Source: Candidatus Woesearchaeota archaeon
Lineage (GTDB): Archaea; Nanobdellota; Nanobdellia; Woesearchaeales; GW2011-AR15
Length of the DNA stretch: 64,000 bases
Direction of reading: 5' to 3'
Assembly (NCBI GenBank): GCA_016935095.1
Contig: JAFGRO010000021.1
Coordinates: forward strand, 1 to 64,000
Every line of letters starts with the position of its first letter. Positions within the stretch are counted from its first letter, which is position 1. Both the position numbers and the translations under genes were made by a program. Positions 21,227 to 31,029 of the stretch are shown here, in pieces. Below the pieces are notes generated by a model. That model was not told where the DNA came from and did not search any database. It saw nothing but the letters and a program-made list of their open reading frames with translations.

Positions 21227-22396
21227 TTGTTTATGGTATCGCTAATTCCTGTCATTATACTATTTCTGTTTATGATATTTTTTTCAATTTCCATAATTAA
21301 AGTTAATTTATTTGATTATAAAACAACATATTTCGATATTAAAAATGATCTTGAAAATATTATGGTTATTAATGAGAGCATTATTATTACAAAGAATTCT
21401 GTGAATTTCAATAATTATAATAGCGCAGGAAGCAATAACCAAGGTTTGCAAGAAATTGACTATGACAATAAAGGCTTAGTGTATGTATTCGGTGCTGCTT
21501 CTGTTGTTGCACCTACCTATAACGCTTCTTTTCCATACTACCTTGAAGAATATATGAATAAAAATAACAGAAATATCAAAATTGTAAATCTCGGAATGGA
21601 GGGTATATACTCAGACATTATTAAAACCAGAATCGCCTCATCTCTGAATAACAACATTCTTCCTGAATTGATCATCCCTTATTGCGGCCATAATGATTAT
21701 GACAGGATCTACTGGGCTTATGTTAAAGGAAAGATGAACATAATAAGTAAGCTCTTTCCTAACGATCTTATTGAAAAGCTTGAAAAAAGGAACATGGAGC
21801 AAAGATTTAACCAAATGCAAACAGACAATGAAAAATTGGCTCCTAAATATGTTCCAGTCTTCTCAAATATTGATGGAATTATTGAACCAAACATTAAAAA
21901 ATATCTACAGATGATAGGTATCCTAAGGTTAAATCAGGAATATTTTAACAGTTACAATAGACTTATCCTGGACCATTATTCTAAGAATATCGTTGCTATC
22001 ATAAGAAGTGCAAAGGAAAAAAAAATACCCCGCCTAATTGTGACACCGATCAGCAACCTCGAAGCTGAACCTTTTGGGATAAATAAGGCTACTCTACACT
22101 TGTACAGGCAGGGACTTAAAGAAAATGATTATAATAGAAGGATAAAATATCTTACAGATGCAAAGGACAGTGAGATATTCAGCTATCAACTGAGAGCAAA
22201 ATCAGACCTTTCTTTATTCCTTAATTCAATTAATGAAAGCAGAGTATATGTCCTTGACCTAAAAAAGGAACTTATGAATGACAAATTTAATTTCAGCTAT
22301 GACAATTTCTATGATTATGTCCACCTACGGCCTGCAGCTCACAAAAAGATTTCATTGATCCTGGGAAGCTATATCCTTGAAAGAAAAATAATATAA
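21227..22396 (+). CDS. Membrane-anchored SGNH/GDSL-like hydrolase
   Basis: N-terminal TM; SGNH-like blocks 'VFGAASVVAP', 'IVNLGMEG', 'PYCGHNDYDR', 'DYVHLRPAAHKKIS'. Confidence 0.65.
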   Translation: MFMVSLIPVIILFLFMIFFSISIIKVNLFDYKTTYFDIKNDLENIMVINESIIITKNSVNFNNYNSAGSNNQGLQEIDYDNKGLVYVFGAASVVAPTYNASFPYYLEEYMNKNNRNIKIVNLGMEGIYSDIIKTRIASSLNNNILPELIIPYCGHNDYDRIYWAYVKGKMNIISKLFPNDLIEKLEKRNMEQRFNQMQTDNEKLAPKYVPVFSNIDGIIEPNIKKYLQMIGILRLNQEYFNSYNRLILDHYSKNIVAIIRSAKEKKIPRLIVTPISNLEAEPFGINKATLHLYRQGLKENDYNRRIKYLTDAKDSEIFSYQLRAKSDLSLFLNSINESRVYVLDLKKELMNDKFNFSYDNFYDYVHLRPAAHKKISLILGSYILERKII

Positions 22397-22421
22397 TGTA
22401 GAAAGAGTTCTTCTAATATCA

Positions 22422-23792
22422 TTGACAATGAAACAGATCTTAATCCTGGAGCCGCTGCTGAATACATATTACAACAGTCTATTTTTCAAAAGCAGGGAAC
22501 CCCATATCTCGACCTTGAGGGCAATTACGTTACTAAAAAAAGAATTTGATGTAGTATTTCTTGATTTTAAGACAGATAATGTATCAAAGAAGTCTTTACA
22601 TAAGGAAATAATTAATAGCAAGTATCTGTTTATTAATGTGAAATCCTATAATTTAAAATTATCAACTGAAATAATTGCTGAATCAATTAAATTAAATAAA
22701 GAGTTAATAATATTTGCATTCGGGCAATATGCTGAATATAATCCGGAATTTTTTTTTGAAAAATCATCAAAAATCCATGTAATTATAGGAGAATTATATG
22801 AATTTGCAGCAAGGTTCTGCTATCTTCAGAAAGAAAATAATAATATTACATTTAATAGTATTGAAAAAAGTAAATCTTCTATGGATATGGATCAGATTCC
22901 TAAAATAGATCTTCTGGAAATGAAAAAAAGGGATTATTATACTGTATATCCTCTTAAGACTATTAAGAAATACAAATGGGCTTTTATGAACCTTAGCGAG
23001 GGATGCCCTCATAACTGTGTTTTCTGTTCACAGGCGCTAAGGATCTCGCATGGGAAGAGCATCAGGAACTTTTCAGAAAAAGAAGCCATTGACAGGATAA
23101 TAAGAGTATTAGATTCAGGATTCAATGCAATAAGGTTTATTGATGATGACTTTTTAGCTAATAGAGAATTTGTTCAAAACCTGTGTAAGAGACTAATTAG
23201 AAGCAATCTTGATTTCAGGTGGATGGCACAGGTACGCGCAGACAAGATTGACAAGACTACAATTGCACTGATGAAAAAGGCAGGCTGTGAGTACCTGAAT
23301 TTTGGGATAGAGTCAGCCTCTGATAGTGTTCTTAAAATCTTAAAAAAGGGCGAAACTATAAAACAGATGAAAAACGCAGCAATATTATGCAGAAAAGAAA
23401 AGATGCTTTTTGTTGCATATTTCATGATAGGCTCTCCCACCGAGACTATTAGTGATATTAATAATAGTATTAATCTTTCTTTTGAATTGAAACCAGATAT
23501 GCTTCAGGTATGTTATTTTACATCTTATGAAGGATCTGTCTTCTACTTAAAAAATAAAAAGAAGATCAGCTCAAGCATCAATCAGCAAAAATTCCACTAT
23601 TTTGATATCTGCCATAATTTCAGCAAGGTTCCAAACAGGATTTTGATGAAAATATGGAAAAGATGGTATCTTTGGTATTACTTGAATAATATACTAAAAA
23701 TAATAAGGATTCTAATTCTAACGTATCTTTTTTACCCCAGAAGAGTATTTGATTTAATTAAGCTTTGCATAAATATTAGAAAAAAAAAATGA
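22422..23792 (+). CDS. Radical SAM protein with (divergent) B12-binding-like N-terminus
   Basis: rSAM 'LSEGCPHNCVFCSQAL', 'LNFGIESASDSVLKILKKGETIKQM'. Confidence 0.88.
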   Translation: MTMKQILILEPLLNTYYNSLFFKSREPHISTLRAITLLKKEFDVVFLDFKTDNVSKKSLHKEIINSKYLFINVKSYNLKLSTEIIAESIKLNKELIIFAFGQYAEYNPEFFFEKSSKIHVIIGELYEFAARFCYLQKENNNITFNSIEKSKSSMDMDQIPKIDLLEMKKRDYYTVYPLKTIKKYKWAFMNLSEGCPHNCVFCSQALRISHGKSIRNFSEKEAIDRIIRVLDSGFNAIRFIDDDFLANREFVQNLCKRLIRSNLDFRWMAQVRADKIDKTTIALMKKAGCEYLNFGIESASDSVLKILKKGETIKQMKNAAILCRKEKMLFVAYFMIGSPTETISDINNSINLSFELKPDMLQVCYFTSYEGSVFYLKNKKKISSSINQQKFHYFDICHNFSKVPNRILMKIWKRWYLWYYLNNILKIIRILILTYLFYPRRVFDLIKLCINIRKKK

Positions 23793-24541
23793 TAATTAAA
23801 AAACTGAATAAAAAAGTCGATATAAAAGCATTGCCCTCATTGTATCTTCTTTTTTTAATAATTACTATTGTATATTCATTTTTACAGGAAAAGGTTATAA
23901 TAATCATTCAAAATATTAAATTATTATATCTAATTCTGTTTTTCATTGGATGTTATATCAGTGCCTTTGCATCAATTATCACATCAAGTAAAAGACCAAT
24001 AAAAATTAATTTTATAAAGAGTATTTTTAATGAAGCAGAAGAGGAAATATCATTTGAAAAAAACAGGTTTAGTATTCCCGAGTTAATTTCATTGTTAATC
24101 CTGCTCGCAACCGCATTCATTGTAATAATTGACATATTGAATCAATGGCTTCTGCTAACATTCATAGGGGTGCTTGGACTTAGTTTTACATTTCTAAAAA
24201 ATAATAACTGGAAGACTATTGGAAAAAGCATTATTCGCTATTTGCTTGAAATTCCCAAACTATATTTTTTATTTCAATTGATTAACATTACTTCAAATCT
24301 TGCTGTAATCCTCTTTATCATCTCAATCGCAAGCATTTTTTATTATATTATTCCAAGAGGTATTTTTCTTCTTGAAATATATGTTGCAGTCCTGTTTTTT
24401 GTGTTAGGATTCAATATGGAAGTGTATTTGTTGTTTATAATTTTCGCCAGAGTAGTTGGTTCCATTTTTATATTAGCACCATATTTATTATTCATATTAA
24501 AAAATCATTTAAGAATATGGCAATACAAAGACAAAAGATAG
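23789..24541 (+). CDS. Multi-pass membrane protein of unknown function (possibly UbiA-like)
   Basis: 250 aa, highly hydrophobic; start overlaps stop of the upstream rSAM gene. Confidence 0.5.
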   Translation: MIIKKLNKKVDIKALPSLYLLFLIITIVYSFLQEKVIIIIQNIKLLYLILFFIGCYISAFASIITSSKRPIKINFIKSIFNEAEEEISFEKNRFSIPELISLLILLATAFIVIIDILNQWLLLTFIGVLGLSFTFLKNNNWKTIGKSIIRYLLEIPKLYFLFQLINITSNLAVILFIISIASIFYYIIPRGIFLLEIYVAVLFFVLGFNMEVYLLFIIFARVVGSIFILAPYLLFILKNHLRIWQYKDKR

Positions 24542-25722
24542 ATTATCCAGGATTTAGGTCAGAAAGGATATTCAGGAATACAGAAAAGATAGAGTCAAAT
24601 GTTATAAATCTTATCAAAAAAAGGCTTAATCTTAAGACTGCAGAATTAATTATTACCAGTTCTGCAAGGGATTCCATATTTTATATATTAAGAGAACTAA
24701 AGAGAATAATAAAAAAAAAAAAAGTAATGATTGCTTCCTTTAATTTCAGCCTGATGTCGCATATAATAAGAAAAAGCGGGCTTGAACCTGTCTATGTTGA
24801 TGTAGATATAAATACGTTTAATATTTCTGAAAACGACCTAAAAGAAAAGATTGACCCTGAATGCGGAATTGCAATAATAACACATATACTTGGAAACCCT
24901 GTTGAATTATCAGTCATTAGAATGTTACAAAAGAGAGGAATTATTGTCATTGAGGACTGCGCGCATTCATTTGATGCTCAATTCTCTTATAATAAGGATA
25001 ATAAAAACAAATTTGTAAAAACAGGATGCTGTGGGGATATTGCTGTCTTCAGTTTTAATTATACAAAGCCATTGAATTCAATATATGGTGCTGCTATTGG
25101 CATTAATAATAGCTCACTAAAAAGATCAATCTTGCTGAATAATTCATATAAATGTATAAAAAGAACATCTTTTTTATGTGAAATTAAATTGTATTTAAAA
25201 TCCCTTATCACTTATTTTCTTTTATCAACTCCTTTATTTGATATGTTCACATGGCAGGTTAATAGATTTATCTTTAGAACAATGGAAGGATTTGATATAA
25301 TTGATTATTTTTCACGTGACAATCAAGTCTATATGCCAAAACAAATTAAGAAAATGAATAAAATATCTCTATTAATTCTTGAAAATAATATTAAAAAATT
25401 TGATAGCAAATTAAAAAAAATATCATTGATAAGAAAAGAATACAGTACAAGGCTTAGAGAAGAAAAAATACAAAAAGGAAGTATAAAAACAGGATATCTT
25501 TATGCTTTACTTGTTAAAGATAAAAATAAATCAAAGAAAATATTGATAAAATTTGGAATAGACATAAAAACAGGATATTGCAGAGACATCTCAAAATCAG
25601 AATGTAATATGTCTGCCTTCCTTGAGAAGCATATGATATATCTTCCATTTTACCAATCACTTGACCTGGAAAAGATAGAAAAAATAACAGGGATAATTAA
25701 AGAGATAAATCTGGCACTTTAA
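24517..25722 (+). CDS. DegT/DnrJ/EryC1/StrS-type PLP aminotransferase-like protein
   Basis: 'VIEDCAHSFDAQF...GCCGDIAVFSFNYTKPLNSIYGAAIGINN' matches the PLP Asp and Lys regions of the DegT family; overlaps the upstream gene. Confidence 0.8.
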   Translation: MAIQRQKIDYPGFRSERIFRNTEKIESNVINLIKKRLNLKTAELIITSSARDSIFYILRELKRIIKKKKVMIASFNFSLMSHIIRKSGLEPVYVDVDINTFNISENDLKEKIDPECGIAIITHILGNPVELSVIRMLQKRGIIVIEDCAHSFDAQFSYNKDNKNKFVKTGCCGDIAVFSFNYTKPLNSIYGAAIGINNSSLKRSILLNNSYKCIKRTSFLCEIKLYLKSLITYFLLSTPLFDMFTWQVNRFIFRTMEGFDIIDYFSRDNQVYMPKQIKKMNKISLLILENNIKKFDSKLKKISLIRKEYSTRLREEKIQKGSIKTGYLYALLVKDKNKSKKILIKFGIDIKTGYCRDISKSECNMSAFLEKHMIYLPFYQSLDLEKIEKITGIIKEINLAL

Positions 25723-25723
25723 A

Positions 25724-27226
25724 ATGAAAGGGAAAATAAATATTCTTTTGATAAGCCCGATAGCAGGGATTCATGATTTTTTATATAAGAACATTCCTCT
25801 TCCTCTGCTAGCAATATGCAGGAATATTGACCTGGAAAAATATAATATTATTATCATTGACCAGAAGTTTTCAGGCTGGAAAAAAAGACTAAAATATGTC
25901 TTGAAAAAAAGAAAGATTCTACTTGCAGGTATTACTGCGCTAACAGGATATCAGCTGAAATTTGGAATATTGATCGCTGGATATATCAGGAAGCATAGAC
26001 CAGACATTAAGATCGTATTTGGTGGGATTCATCCAACATCAACTCCAGAAATTTGTCTCAAAGAAGACTATATTGACTATATTGTTCTTGGCGAGGCAGA
26101 GGAAATATTTCCAAGACTTGTTGAATGTCTTGCAAAGAATAAAAATCCTGTAGGAATAAAGGGCATCGGCTACAAGGATAAAAATAAAAAAATTATCATT
26201 AATGAAGAAAAAGAATTTATTAATCTGGATAATCTTGCTGATCTTCCTTACAACCTTATTAATATGAAAAGATATATCAGCCATATCGGCAGGAGGGAGT
26301 TTTATATTGAGGGAGCCAGAGGTTGTCCATATAACTGCAGCTTCTGCTATAATACTATATATAATAGAAGGATACGAAGAGCAATCTCTCCTGAAAAGAT
26401 CATTTCAAACATGAAGCATCTTTTATTAAACTATGGAATAGATAATTTTTTTATTATAGATGACAGCTTTTTTGTCTCCAAAAAAAGGGTTTTTAAATTC
26501 TGCAGATTAATAAAAGAAAACAGGCTTGCCATTAATTGGAGTTGCGAGGCCAATTATTGCTCAATAAAGAGTCTTGATAATGATGTAATAAAAGAATTGA
26601 TAAGTTCAGGGATGAGCTGGATTGCAGTAGGTGTTGAAAGCGGCTCAGAAGGAATTCGCAGGAAACTAAATAAGCATATTGACAACAGTGAACTTATTGA
26701 ATTCAACAGGAAAATCAGTAAATACAATTTAAAGATCAGGTATAATTTCATGACAGGCATTGCTTTTGAAGAAGAAGAAGACCTGCATAAGACAATCACC
26801 CTAATAAAAATACTTCTAAGCGATAATCCGAATGCCATGATCCAGCCGATCTATATCACTGTGCCATTCCCAAAAACCAGATATTTTGACCAGTGTAAAA
26901 AGTACGGCTTAAAAGTACCAAAAACACTTGCTGAGTGGAGTAAATATGATTCTTATAGGGCAAGAGAATTTCTGCCATGGATCAGCGGCAAAAAAGGAGA
27001 TGTATCTGAATTTCTTATGTATATCTCCTATTTTATTGACTTGAAAATTGAGCACCACATATCTGATTCAGCTATAGGAAAGGTATTAAAATTAATATGT
27101 AAAGTATATAATCCTTTTGCAAGATTTAGGTTCAATAATTTTTACTATTCATTTTTTTTTGAAAAATGGTTAATCAAGGAAATAAACAAAATGCAGCTGT
27201 CAGCAATTGAGAATAAATTAATATAG
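25724..27226 (+). CDS. B12-binding-domain radical SAM protein
   Basis: 'IVFGGIHPTSTPEICL', 'IDYIVLGEAEE', rSAM 'GARGCPYNCSFCYNTI'. Confidence 0.92.
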   Translation: MKGKINILLISPIAGIHDFLYKNIPLPLLAICRNIDLEKYNIIIIDQKFSGWKKRLKYVLKKRKILLAGITALTGYQLKFGILIAGYIRKHRPDIKIVFGGIHPTSTPEICLKEDYIDYIVLGEAEEIFPRLVECLAKNKNPVGIKGIGYKDKNKKIIINEEKEFINLDNLADLPYNLINMKRYISHIGRREFYIEGARGCPYNCSFCYNTIYNRRIRRAISPEKIISNMKHLLLNYGIDNFFIIDDSFFVSKKRVFKFCRLIKENRLAINWSCEANYCSIKSLDNDVIKELISSGMSWIAVGVESGSEGIRRKLNKHIDNSELIEFNRKISKYNLKIRYNFMTGIAFEEEEDLHKTITLIKILLSDNPNAMIQPIYITVPFPKTRYFDQCKKYGLKVPKTLAEWSKYDSYRAREFLPWISGKKGDVSEFLMYISYFIDLKIEHHISDSAIGKVLKLICKVYNPFARFRFNNFYYSFFFEKWLIKEINKMQLSAIENKLI

Positions 27227-27253
27227 ATACATGAAAGAGAAGTCATATATGTC

Positions 27254-27658
27254 TCAGGTGCAATTATAGTCGATGGTTACATCAGTCTCTCCATATGGCA
27301 TGTCAACACGTTTCCTTATATGCTGAACTGACCTTGGTAATAAAGATAAATTAAATGTGTAATTTTCCTCCTCCACTTTAATATTAAAAAGGCAGAATTT
27401 ATCAGATTTGAATAAATTTACCACCTTGAATCTTACATACACATCTGAGTCATCATCTTCAAAATCAACATCTGGTATAAATATCTGCTCGGTGCTCATT
27501 CTTCTATCAAACATAAGGAGCGGGTCAATGTTAATTCCTTCAGGAAAATATTTGGTCCAGGTATTTACAATAATAAATGACACAAGAACCAGAATTGCAA
27601 TAATCTCATAGATATTTCCTTCTCTCAGAAAATGATTTTTCTTTTTTTTTTTAAGCAT
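27254..27658 (-). CDS. Small membrane-anchored protein (DUF1616-like beta domain?)
   Basis: One N-terminal TM then a beta-rich acidic segment; family uncertain. Confidence 0.4.
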   Translation of the reverse strand: MLKKKKKNHFLREGNIYEIIAILVLVSFIIVNTWTKYFPEGINIDPLLMFDRRMSTEQIFIPDVDFEDDDSDVYVRFKVVNLFKSDKFCLFNIKVEEENYTFNLSLLPRSVQHIRKRVDMPYGETDVTIDYNCT

Positions 27659-27756
27659 GTTCTTCTTGATTCTATTTAATAAAAAACATAGATAAGAATA
27701 AAAATATTTTTATGTATTTTATATTTATTACTTTTTCCTTAATAGAGCTACGTTTA

Positions 27757-29526
27757 TCAAGTACAGGTATATTTTATTAATTCAACCGATCTTCCTTGAA
27801 ATGAACTTTCAAATTCAATTGTTTTTTTGCATGAACCCATAAGTTTGTCTATTTCATTAACATCTATTCTGAAAACAAAATTTTGGTTATAGTCATAATC
27901 AGTATAATATTTTTGATTATAATAATAAAAGCATTTCCCTTTTTTATTATATTTCCCAAGATTTTCATAAAATTCAGGCGGCATTCCAAAAAAAACCGCA
28001 TTTTCCTGCAGGCCGTAAAAAAAGTCAAGAGGAGGCTGCCCCGAGTGGATTTTTATTATTTTGCATGATGAATCAAGCTCAATGTTTTTTTTAATATTCA
28101 GCATTTCAGCGTAAAGCGGCTGAGTTTCAAAAGCAAAAGAATAATTAAGGTTATCAGCTGTAATTATAGTTAAAACAATAAATAAAAGTATTAAAAAAAA
28201 GTTCAAGGCCTTCTGGTTTTTTATTTTTAAAAATTTTGATGCAACCCATCTAATCCCGTAAAAAGACAGCAGTATTGCGCATATAAAAACATGGACTGAA
28301 TATTTAAAAGAATATCTTAAACCATGGACTGTAAATCCCAGCTGAAAAAACATAAAAAAGAGATAAGCTATGGCGCAAAAGTGAAAAGGGAGATTATCTG
28401 ATTTAATCTTTTTATTCCAACTTAAATGCGTAATTAAATTAAAAACAAGGATTAATGAAACCAAAATACATACATAATCAAATAGATTTACAAACCCGTA
28501 TTTAATATTGAGATCCTGATTTACAATAATATTATTATGAAATATATACACCGAATGCTTCAACACATTGAAAGTTGTAAATTCATTATAATGCGTGCCC
28601 TGCCTTTCAGCAACATCCATTGTTGTAAAAGCCATAATCACTACCATCAGCCGGATTAATAGAAGAATTAAAAAAACCGCTGTTATTTTCTTTATAAACT
28701 TGTTTTTTTTAATGAATATACTTACAAAAAATAGATACGGCACGCCCAGTAAAAATGACAATTCAATCCTGTAATAAGAAGCAATAAGCAGGCTTAATCC
28801 GGATAAAATAAAAGATTCCTTGTTTTTTTTTGAAATATAATCAAAAAGAAAAAACATTGATAAATAAGTAAACAGCAATGAAATTAGGGTATAGTTTATT
28901 GTGCTAAGATTTAATTTAACAAATTCAGAAGATATAAATGAAAAAAAAACAAATAAAGCTATAAAATTGCTTTTAAATAATTTTTTTGATATAAGGAAAA
29001 CCACAAAAAGAAAAAATACAGCAAGTATCTTGTTAATTACAAGGACTATCTCAGGAATTATCTTAACATGAAATATTCCTATTAAAATCGTATAAGGAAC
29101 CATTGCAAAAGATTTGGGCCAGAAAAAAAGTGTGTCATAATATATTGGTTTAATAAACAAATTCCCCATAATAAATCTGAATTTCTGGAAAACCTGGCCT
29201 GTGCAGGTATCTTTCATCAGTATAAAAATAATAAAAGCAGAGATTCCTATGACAAGGCATGAAAAAAAGACATCCTGCTTTTTGATTTTTTGAATTTTCA
29301 GTTTTCTGTGGTAATTTAGTATAAAAACAACAAAATAGAATCCAAAAGCCAGGAAAAGAAGAGCCATAATTAAACAATTCAACCAAATGTAAAAATGAGT
29401 ATGGACAATTGCCTTGTTTATATTTTTGAATAAAGTCATAAGTGCAAGAGAACATATAAGAATTGCCATGAAGGAATAATTAGTATGTAGGCTATCCAGT
29501 TTTTTTTTCAGCTTGTGAAATCTCAT
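27757..29526 (-). CDS. Multi-pass membrane GT39-like protein
   Basis: 589 aa, many TMs; paralogue of 35146..36945 (shared C-terminal 'FFGMPPEFYENLGKYNKKGKCFYYYNQKYYTDYDYN'). Confidence 0.6.
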   Translation of the reverse strand: MRFHKLKKKLDSLHTNYSFMAILICSLALMTLFKNINKAIVHTHFYIWLNCLIMALLFLAFGFYFVVFILNYHRKLKIQKIKKQDVFFSCLVIGISAFIIFILMKDTCTGQVFQKFRFIMGNLFIKPIYYDTLFFWPKSFAMVPYTILIGIFHVKIIPEIVLVINKILAVFFLFVVFLISKKLFKSNFIALFVFFSFISSEFVKLNLSTINYTLISLLFTYLSMFFLFDYISKKNKESFILSGLSLLIASYYRIELSFLLGVPYLFFVSIFIKKNKFIKKITAVFLILLLIRLMVVIMAFTTMDVAERQGTHYNEFTTFNVLKHSVYIFHNNIIVNQDLNIKYGFVNLFDYVCILVSLILVFNLITHLSWNKKIKSDNLPFHFCAIAYLFFMFFQLGFTVHGLRYSFKYSVHVFICAILLSFYGIRWVASKFLKIKNQKALNFFLILLFIVLTIITADNLNYSFAFETQPLYAEMLNIKKNIELDSSCKIIKIHSGQPPLDFFYGLQENAVFFGMPPEFYENLGKYNKKGKCFYYYNQKYYTDYDYNQNFVFRIDVNEIDKLMGSCKKTIEFESSFQGRSVELIKYTCT

Positions 29527-29536
29527 TTTAGATATA

Positions 29537-30943
29537 TTATCTTATAAATATCATTTTAAAGGCTGCTTTCATATACCTGAAAAATTCATCCGTAGATTTA
29601 ATATTTAGTATTGACATTATTATATATTTCGGCCTTAGATAAAAAGAAAGATAAGCTTTTTGAGTATATTGTTCAATCTCTTTTTCTGATAAGTCACACC
29701 ATGGATTCGGCAGCCTTTTCGCCCCTGCTTTTCCAAGGACAAAATCCGCCCAGAAATCCTGTTTTATTGTTTTTTTTAAGCTTTCATACAGCTTTGAGCC
29801 GGGCTTAGCAATTGTCCTGGAAAACTGGATATAATCAAAGCCAATCTTTTTTGCAAAATCCACGTTTCTGAAAATAGTCTCTTTTGTTTCTCCCGGATTT
29901 CCTATCATAAAAAAGCCAAGGGTTTTGATTTTATATTTTTTTGTCAGAGCAATAGTTTTTTTAATAAGGTTCAGATTTATCTTCTTGTTTATTCTGTCCT
30001 GCGTAGTCTTATCTATTGTCTCAATCCCGTAATATATCCTTGTGCATCCTGCGTCTGCCATTTTCTTCAGGGTTATTTTATCTACATTATCTATCCTGGA
30101 CCTGCATGACCAGCTGATTTTTAAATTTCTTTTTTTAATTTCACTGCAGAAATCAAGAACCCATCTTTTATCTAAAGTAAAGACCGCATCAAAAAAATCT
30201 ATCTCATTAATATTGAATTTTTTTTTGCATTCTTCCATTTCATCAACAACCTTTTTTGGCTGTCTTGCTTTGTATTTCATTAAAGGGATACAGCAAAAAG
30301 TGCAGGCGTAAGGGCACCCGACAGAAGCAAGCATGACTGTAAAATTCTTTTTTTTTGAAATAAACTGGTAATATTTCTCATTTGGAAGCAAGTGCCTTGC
30401 GGGAAAAGGAAGTTTATCAAGGTTCTCCCCTAATGCAGAGGTCTTATTGAAAAGAAGCTTATTATTTTTCCTGAAATATAATCCGTTAATATCCTTAAAG
30501 TCATTTTTTTTAGATTCCAGTTTTTCAATAAACCTGATAAAATTGCTGCTTATGCTTCCTGAAAAGCCGAAATCAATTTCATTGTAACTGAGTATTTCCC
30601 TTGGATACAATATAAGATTTATGCCTCCCACTATTATCCTGGCTTTTGTTTTTGATTTTATTAATTTAATCCATTTTATTGTATCCTGGAAATCATATAT
30701 TGAATGAAGATTAAATCCAATTAATCCAGGATTGAATCGCCTGATCTTATTTAAGACCTGCTCTTTTGTCAGCCTGAGAGCATTTGCATCAATTATTATT
30801 GCATTATGATTGTGTTTTTCCAATAATGCAGCTATATATGCAAGATTAAGAGGAGGATATAGCCCAAACTCTTCAGAGACTGTCTGAAGGTTCTCTTCAA
30901 AGACCTGGTATTTCCTGGGAACATTAATTAAGGCTACCTTCAT
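29537..30943 (-). CDS. B12-binding-domain radical SAM protein
   Basis: 'RIIVGGINLILYPREIL', rSAM 'ASVGCPYACTFCCIPL', 'IYYGIETIDKTTQDRINKK'. Confidence 0.92.
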   Translation of the reverse strand: MKVALINVPRKYQVFEENLQTVSEEFGLYPPLNLAYIAALLEKHNHNAIIIDANALRLTKEQVLNKIRRFNPGLIGFNLHSIYDFQDTIKWIKLIKSKTKARIIVGGINLILYPREILSYNEIDFGFSGSISSNFIRFIEKLESKKNDFKDINGLYFRKNNKLLFNKTSALGENLDKLPFPARHLLPNEKYYQFISKKKNFTVMLASVGCPYACTFCCIPLMKYKARQPKKVVDEMEECKKKFNINEIDFFDAVFTLDKRWVLDFCSEIKKRNLKISWSCRSRIDNVDKITLKKMADAGCTRIYYGIETIDKTTQDRINKKINLNLIKKTIALTKKYKIKTLGFFMIGNPGETKETIFRNVDFAKKIGFDYIQFSRTIAKPGSKLYESLKKTIKQDFWADFVLGKAGAKRLPNPWCDLSEKEIEQYTQKAYLSFYLRPKYIIMSILNIKSTDEFFRYMKAAFKMIFIR

Positions 30944-31029
30944 ATTTAAAAGATAATAATTTTTATATAATATTAAAATCTTTTCAAATCATAGAAACAA
31001 TTTAATATTATTGAAGAATACTATTTTTA

